From positions 62,001 through 126,000 of the forward strand of contig CANQRM010000003.1 in NCBI GenBank assembly GCA_947626265.1: 64,000 nucleotides of DNA, read 5' to 3'. The DNA comes from an uncultured Oscillospiraceae bacterium (GTDB lineage Bacteria; Bacillota; Clostridia; Oscillospirales; Oscillospiraceae). How positions within the stretch are numbered: the stretch's first letter is position 1; the number at the start of each line of letters is the position of its first letter. The notes beneath the pieces were generated by a model. That model ran no database searches and was not told where the DNA came from. It saw only the letters and a program-made list of their open reading frames with translations. Positions 62,725-64,000 of this stretch are shown piece by piece. Both the position numbers and the translations under genes were made by a program.

Positions 62725-62889
62725 TTGACGGCAGATTACAGGCACATGTACTACATCCTCTGCAACGCCGCGTCCAAGGCTCTGGACGCCATGCCGGAGG
62801 ACGGCGGGGACGCCGCCGACGCGGCGGCGATACTGCGCAAGGCCCTGGAAGAGGCCGAGGAGCTGTACATCCAGACCACAGAGGACTGA
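62725..62889 (+). CDS. Small acidic protein, 54 residues, unknown (absent from the ORF track)
   Basis: TTG start with GGAGG eight bases upstream. It reads 'TADYRHMYYILCNAASKALD' and continues through a Gly/Asp/Ala linker to a helical end 'ILRKALEEAEELYIQTTED'. Codon use is GC-rich like real genes here, and it ends right at a strong terminator. Two amphipathic helices suggest a small helical protein; proteins of this shape occur in related clostridia without known function. It is too short for the track. Confidence 0.75.
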   Translation: MTADYRHMYYILCNAASKALDAMPEDGGDAADAAAILRKALEEAEELYIQTTED

Positions 62890-62923
62890 AAAAAGCGGCG
62901 CGCCCACAGGCGCACCGCTTTTT
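62890..62923. terminator. Bidirectional terminator
   Basis: AAAAAGCGG...GCGCC-CACA-GGCGC...CCGCTTTTT, with one bulged base per side. It serves the small ORF and the convergent ABC genes. Confidence 0.9.
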
Positions 62924-62930
62924 GTATGCC

Positions 62931-63716
62931 TTATGAAAGCAGCATTCTGTCGTTATCCAATGCTTTGCCAACGTTCTGCTTGAACATGTGAAGAAGGTCC
63001 TCCACGGTGAGGCCGTTGCGCTCCTCGCCCTTCAGGTCCAGGATGATGCGCCCGGAATCCATCATCAGCGTCCGGTTGCCCAGCTGCAGGGCGGAGGACA
63101 TGTTGTGGGTGATCATCATGCAGGTGAGCTTGCCGTCGCGCACGATGCTCTCCGTGAGGGCCAGGACCTTCTCCGCCGTACCCGGGTCCAGGGCGGCGGT
63201 ATGTTCGTCCAGGAGAAGCAGCTTCGGCGGCACCATGGTGGCCATGAGCAGGGTAAGCGCCTGGCGCTGTCCGCCGGAGAGGAGCCCCACTGGCTGGCGC
63301 ATGCGGTCCTCCAGGCCCATGTCCAGCAGGGCCAGCCTGTCCCGGAAGGCCTTCGTCTCCGCCTTGGACACGTGGCTCAGCCACCCGCCGCCCCCGGCGG
63401 CCAGGGCCAGGTTCTCCTCGATGGTCATGCCCGGGGCGCTGCCCCGCATGGGGTCCTGGAAAAGGCGGCCGATGGACTTGGCCCGCTTGAACTCGGGCAT
63501 GTAGGTGATGTTCTGCCCGTCCAGGGTGATGGAGCCGGTGTCGGGGTAGAAGCTGCCGGCGATGGCGTTGAAGAGGGTGGACTTGCCCGCGCCGTTGGCG
63601 CCGATGATGGTGACGAAGTCCCCCGGGTCCAGATGGAGGCTGAGGCCGGATATGGCCGTCTTCTCGTTGACGGTGCCGGGGTTGAAGGTCTTGGAGATGT
63701 TGGAAAGGGTGAGCAT
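62931..63716 (-). CDS. ABC importer ATPase (tryptophan/tyrosine-type, COG1101-like)
   Basis: 261 residues. Walker A 'GANGAGKSTLFNAIAGSF', Q-loop 'GRLFQDPMRGSAPGMTIEEN', signature 'LLSGGQRQALTLLM' and Walker B 'KLLLLDEHTAALDP' with the DEHT form common in this group. 'NITYMPEFKRAKSIGRLFQD' closely fits the putative tryptophan/tyrosine uptake ATPases that go with a substrate-binding protein and a permease. The permease gene is directly upstream, with stop and start adjacent. The substrate-binding gene would lie beyond the right edge. Confidence 0.88.
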   Translation of the reverse strand: MLTLSNISKTFNPGTVNEKTAISGLSLHLDPGDFVTIIGANGAGKSTLFNAIAGSFYPDTGSITLDGQNITYMPEFKRAKSIGRLFQDPMRGSAPGMTIEENLALAAGGGGWLSHVSKAETKAFRDRLALLDMGLEDRMRQPVGLLSGGQRQALTLLMATMVPPKLLLLDEHTAALDPGTAEKVLALTESIVRDGKLTCMMITHNMSSALQLGNRTLMMDSGRIILDLKGEERNGLTVEDLLHMFKQNVGKALDNDRMLLS

Positions 63717-64000
63717 TTATTCGCCCCCCTTTCCGGCGGTGAGCCGCTTTTTCAGCATGGGAAGCTGGGTCTTGAGATAGGGCCCCGCGATGGCCAGTAC
63801 CACGATGACGGAGCTTACCAGCTTCAACATGAACGCCGGCATGTTGAGCCTGAGGGCGATGGTGTACACCAGCCGGAAGATGACCGAGCCCAAGACCATG
63901 CCCACCGCCCGCTTGGCGATGGAGCCCTTGCCCATGAAGGTCTGGCCGATCAAAAGGCTCGCCAGGGCGATGGTGACCATGCCGGAGCCGATGTCGATGT
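63717..64000 (-). CDS. ABC importer permease, C-terminal part (truncated by the window edge)
   Basis: The C-terminal ~94 residues are present; the frame stays open to the right edge, so the track start at 63980 is internal. 'ALASLLIGQTFMGKGSIAKR' and 'FRLVYTIALRLNMPAFMLKL' match COG4120-type permeases that pair with the ATPase just downstream. It would form the membrane channel of the importer. Function is as inferred for the pair. Confidence 0.85.
   Translation of the reverse strand, partial: IDIGSGMVTIALASLLIGQTFMGKGSIAKRAVGMVLGSVIFRLVYTIALRLNMPAFMLKLVSSVIVVLAIAGPYLKTQLPMLKKRLTAGKGGE

Overview
The window looks like chromosome from a GC-rich member of the Firmicutes, most likely a gut-type Clostridia/Oscillospirales bacterium. 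The pointers are AddAB instead of RecBCD, an ECF transporter module ending in truA, a ClpE-type ATPase, LicD and TagF-like teichoic-acid enzymes, strong GGAGG ribosome sites, sigma-A promoters of the TTGACA/TATAAT kind, and frequent ATGA stop/start overlaps. The species cannot be fixed from sequence alone. No rRNA, tRNA, CRISPR array, transposase or prophage was seen.

Layout. 0-16.7 kb (+ strand) is mostly housekeeping: the end of a PHP phosphoesterase, a U32 peptidase-family protein, a maf-mreC-mreD-mrdA cell-shape operon (no mreB here), a methylglyoxal-synthase-like gene lacking key catalytic residues, hisS-aspS, comM/yifB, thiI, an M29 aminopeptidase, cinA and a GtrB-like glycosyltransferase. 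16.7-38.7 kb is a surface-glycan locus. It has a divergent OhrR/MarR-type regulator, a five-gene + strand operon (two GT2s, a flippase, a sugar-transferase/CDP-glycerol-transferase fusion, LicD), and a convergent twelve-gene - strand operon. That second operon holds rmlB, a WecE-like aminotransferase, two large GT-C-like membrane proteins with C-terminal cell-wall-binding-type repeats, two ATP-grasp ligases, an ornithine-cyclodeaminase-family dehydrogenase, a GtrB-like transferase, a sugar-transfer ATP-grasp and three GT2s.

38.8-45.9 kb holds a split chromate transporter with YbaK, a PfkB kinase, NrnA, a secreted nucleoside-hydrolase-like protein of visibly lower GC, and an ABC exporter. 45.9-55.4 kb holds a ClpE-like ATPase, a CvpA-like and a DUF5711-like membrane protein, truA-ecfT-ecfA2-ecfA1, an RNA methyltransferase-like gene and mntP. 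55.5-64 kb holds addB-addA, rpmE, a 54-residue small ORF missing from the track, and an ABC importer (ATPase plus truncated permease) of the tryptophan/tyrosine-type family.

How it fits together. The glycan locus can be read as a pathway: RmlB and WecE-like make a dTDP-4-amino-4,6-dideoxyhexose; the ATP-grasp and OCD-family enzymes may make and attach an amino-acid-like decoration (inference); GT2s assemble the repeat unit; Wzx exports it; the CDP-glycerol/LicD enzymes add phosphodiester substituents; and GtrB plus GT-C enzymes add side sugars outside the membrane. Other notable items are a roughly 95-nt dispersed repeat whose three copies show compensatory base changes, two genes (pfkB, addB) whose -10 boxes sit six bases before the ATG as in leaderless mRNAs, and an AT-rich palindrome inside the M29 gene.
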